6,403 nucleotides of DNA from assembly GCA_030642885.1 (NCBI GenBank), contig DAOWMX010000135.1, forward strand, positions 1-6,403, in the 5' to 3' direction. The notes below the pieces were generated by a model. That model worked only from the letters and a program-made list of their open reading frames with translations, was not told the DNA's origin and did not search any database. Below, piece by piece: positions 5,884 to 6,403 of the stretch. The position numbers and the translations under genes were made by a program. Source of the DNA: Anaerolineales bacterium. Its GTDB lineage: Bacteria; Chloroflexota; Anaerolineae; Anaerolineales; E44-bin32. Each line of letters starts with the position of its first letter. Positions within the stretch are counted from its first letter, which is position 1.

Positions 5884-5907
5884 TCACTATTTCTTGGAGA
5901 GGACATC

Positions 5908-6403
5908 ATGGCTGACCTGACAACCACCTACATGGGATTGAAGCTGAAGAACCCTATTGTTCCCTCGGCTTCGCCGTTATCCCGCGAGATCGACGATATC
6001 AAAACCCTGGAGGACGCTGGCGCTTCCGCCGTCGTAATGTACTCACTCTTCGAGGAGCAGATTGCGCTCGAAACAGGCGAACTTTCTCATCTGCTCTCCG
6101 ATGGCTCGTTGAGCCTGGCTGATGCAAGCACCTACTTCCCACATAAGCAGGATTACCTGCGCGATCCAGACGCCTACGTTGAGCATGTGCGCAAAGCTAA
6201 AGAGTCCGTTGACATCCCCATCATCGCCAGCATGAACGGCACGAGTAAGGGCGGATGGCTGGATTATGCGCAGAAAATCGAGCAGGCTGGGGCGGATGGA
6301 GTAGTGCTCAACGTCTACTTCATCCCCACAACCGAGACGCTTTTCGGGCTCGACATTGAGACCCTCTATCTGGACATTCTCCGCGCGGTGAAAGAGAAAG
6401 TCA
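5908..6403 (+). CDS. dihydroorotate dehydrogenase-like FMN-type TIM-barrel protein, 3' end cut off
   Basis: The ATG follows a purine-rich ribosome binding site (GGAGAGGA, 5896-5903), and 165 codons are present before the window ends. The family is usually around 330 residues, so about half is seen. The N terminus (MADLTTTYMGLKLKNPIVPSASPLS) and LEDAGASAVVMYSLFEEQI match the so-called dihydroorotate dehydrogenase-like proteins. The usual dihydroorotate dehydrogenase strand with Asn-x-Ser/Cys-Pro-Asn reads LNVYFIP (134-140) here, so the flavin site may be retained while the substrate site differs. For that reason no pyrD symbol is given. In the families I know, such proteins often sit near pyruvate:ferredoxin oxidoreductase genes; the neighbourhood to the right is not visible. 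Expression is probably from the promoter at 5785-5813. Confidence 0.85.
   Translation, partial: MADLTTTYMGLKLKNPIVPSASPLSREIDDIKTLEDAGASAVVMYSLFEEQIALETGELSHLLSDGSLSLADASTYFPHKQDYLRDPDAYVEHVRKAKESVDIPIIASMNGTSKGGWLDYAQKIEQAGADGVVLNVYFIPTTETLFGLDIETLYLDILRAVKEKV

Noticed and set aside
1..6403. CRISPR array, insertion sequence or phage defence system
   Set aside because: No regularly spaced long repeats, transposase or nuclease domains are seen; the only regular repeats are the short 11-bp-phased hexamers.

Overview
The window looks like bacterial chromosome of moderate GC, about 50% overall, with one AT-rich gene. The gene set is a lysine 6-dehydrogenase-like enzyme, a secreted DUF2680-like helical protein, a BaeS-type sensor kinase with its regulator, and a dihydroorotate-dehydrogenase-like flavoprotein. 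That mix fits the Chloroflexota (Anaerolineae-like), but the assignment is an inference from gene content; no rRNA or marker gene is present.

Layout. Positions 1-432 hold no proven gene. There is an open frame running in from the left edge (3-269), a short palindrome, and the 3' part of a tRNA (T arm plus acceptor strand, arginine-like) with no 5' half. The tRNA piece reads as the right-hand attachment site of an element lying to the left. Positions 433-2716 carry two minus-strand genes: an acyltransferase-3 membrane protein (1688-2716, AT-rich, possibly acquired) and, 91 bp further on, a saccharopine-dehydrogenase-family enzyme close to lysine 6-dehydrogenase (433-1596). The gap between them holds an inverted repeat whose arms coincide with possible -35 and -10 boxes.

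Positions 2717-3045 are a divergent intergenic region rich in structure. It has two GC hairpins with a mutually exclusive alternative pairing, then five hexamers of the form CYYSAT at exact 11-bp steps, then a 7-bp hairpin just before a strong ribosome binding site. The gene downstream (3046-3573) encodes a small exported protein rich in methionine and acidic residues. A strong hairpin (3591-3619) separates it from an OmpR-type response regulator (3686-4369), which overlaps a BaeS-type histidine kinase (4362-5744). The regulator appears to have a leaderless transcript: TATAAT lies six bases before its ATG and no ribosome binding site is visible.

Working model: kinase and regulator form an envelope-sensing pair, and the exported protein is their target and perhaps an accessory sensor or chaperone, as CpxP and ZraP are to their systems. 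The 11-bp array is the expected geometry for tandem binding by an OmpR/PhoB-family regulator. Downstream, a well-formed promoter (5785-5813) and a leader with two hairpins precede a dihydroorotate-dehydrogenase-like gene cut by the right edge of the window.
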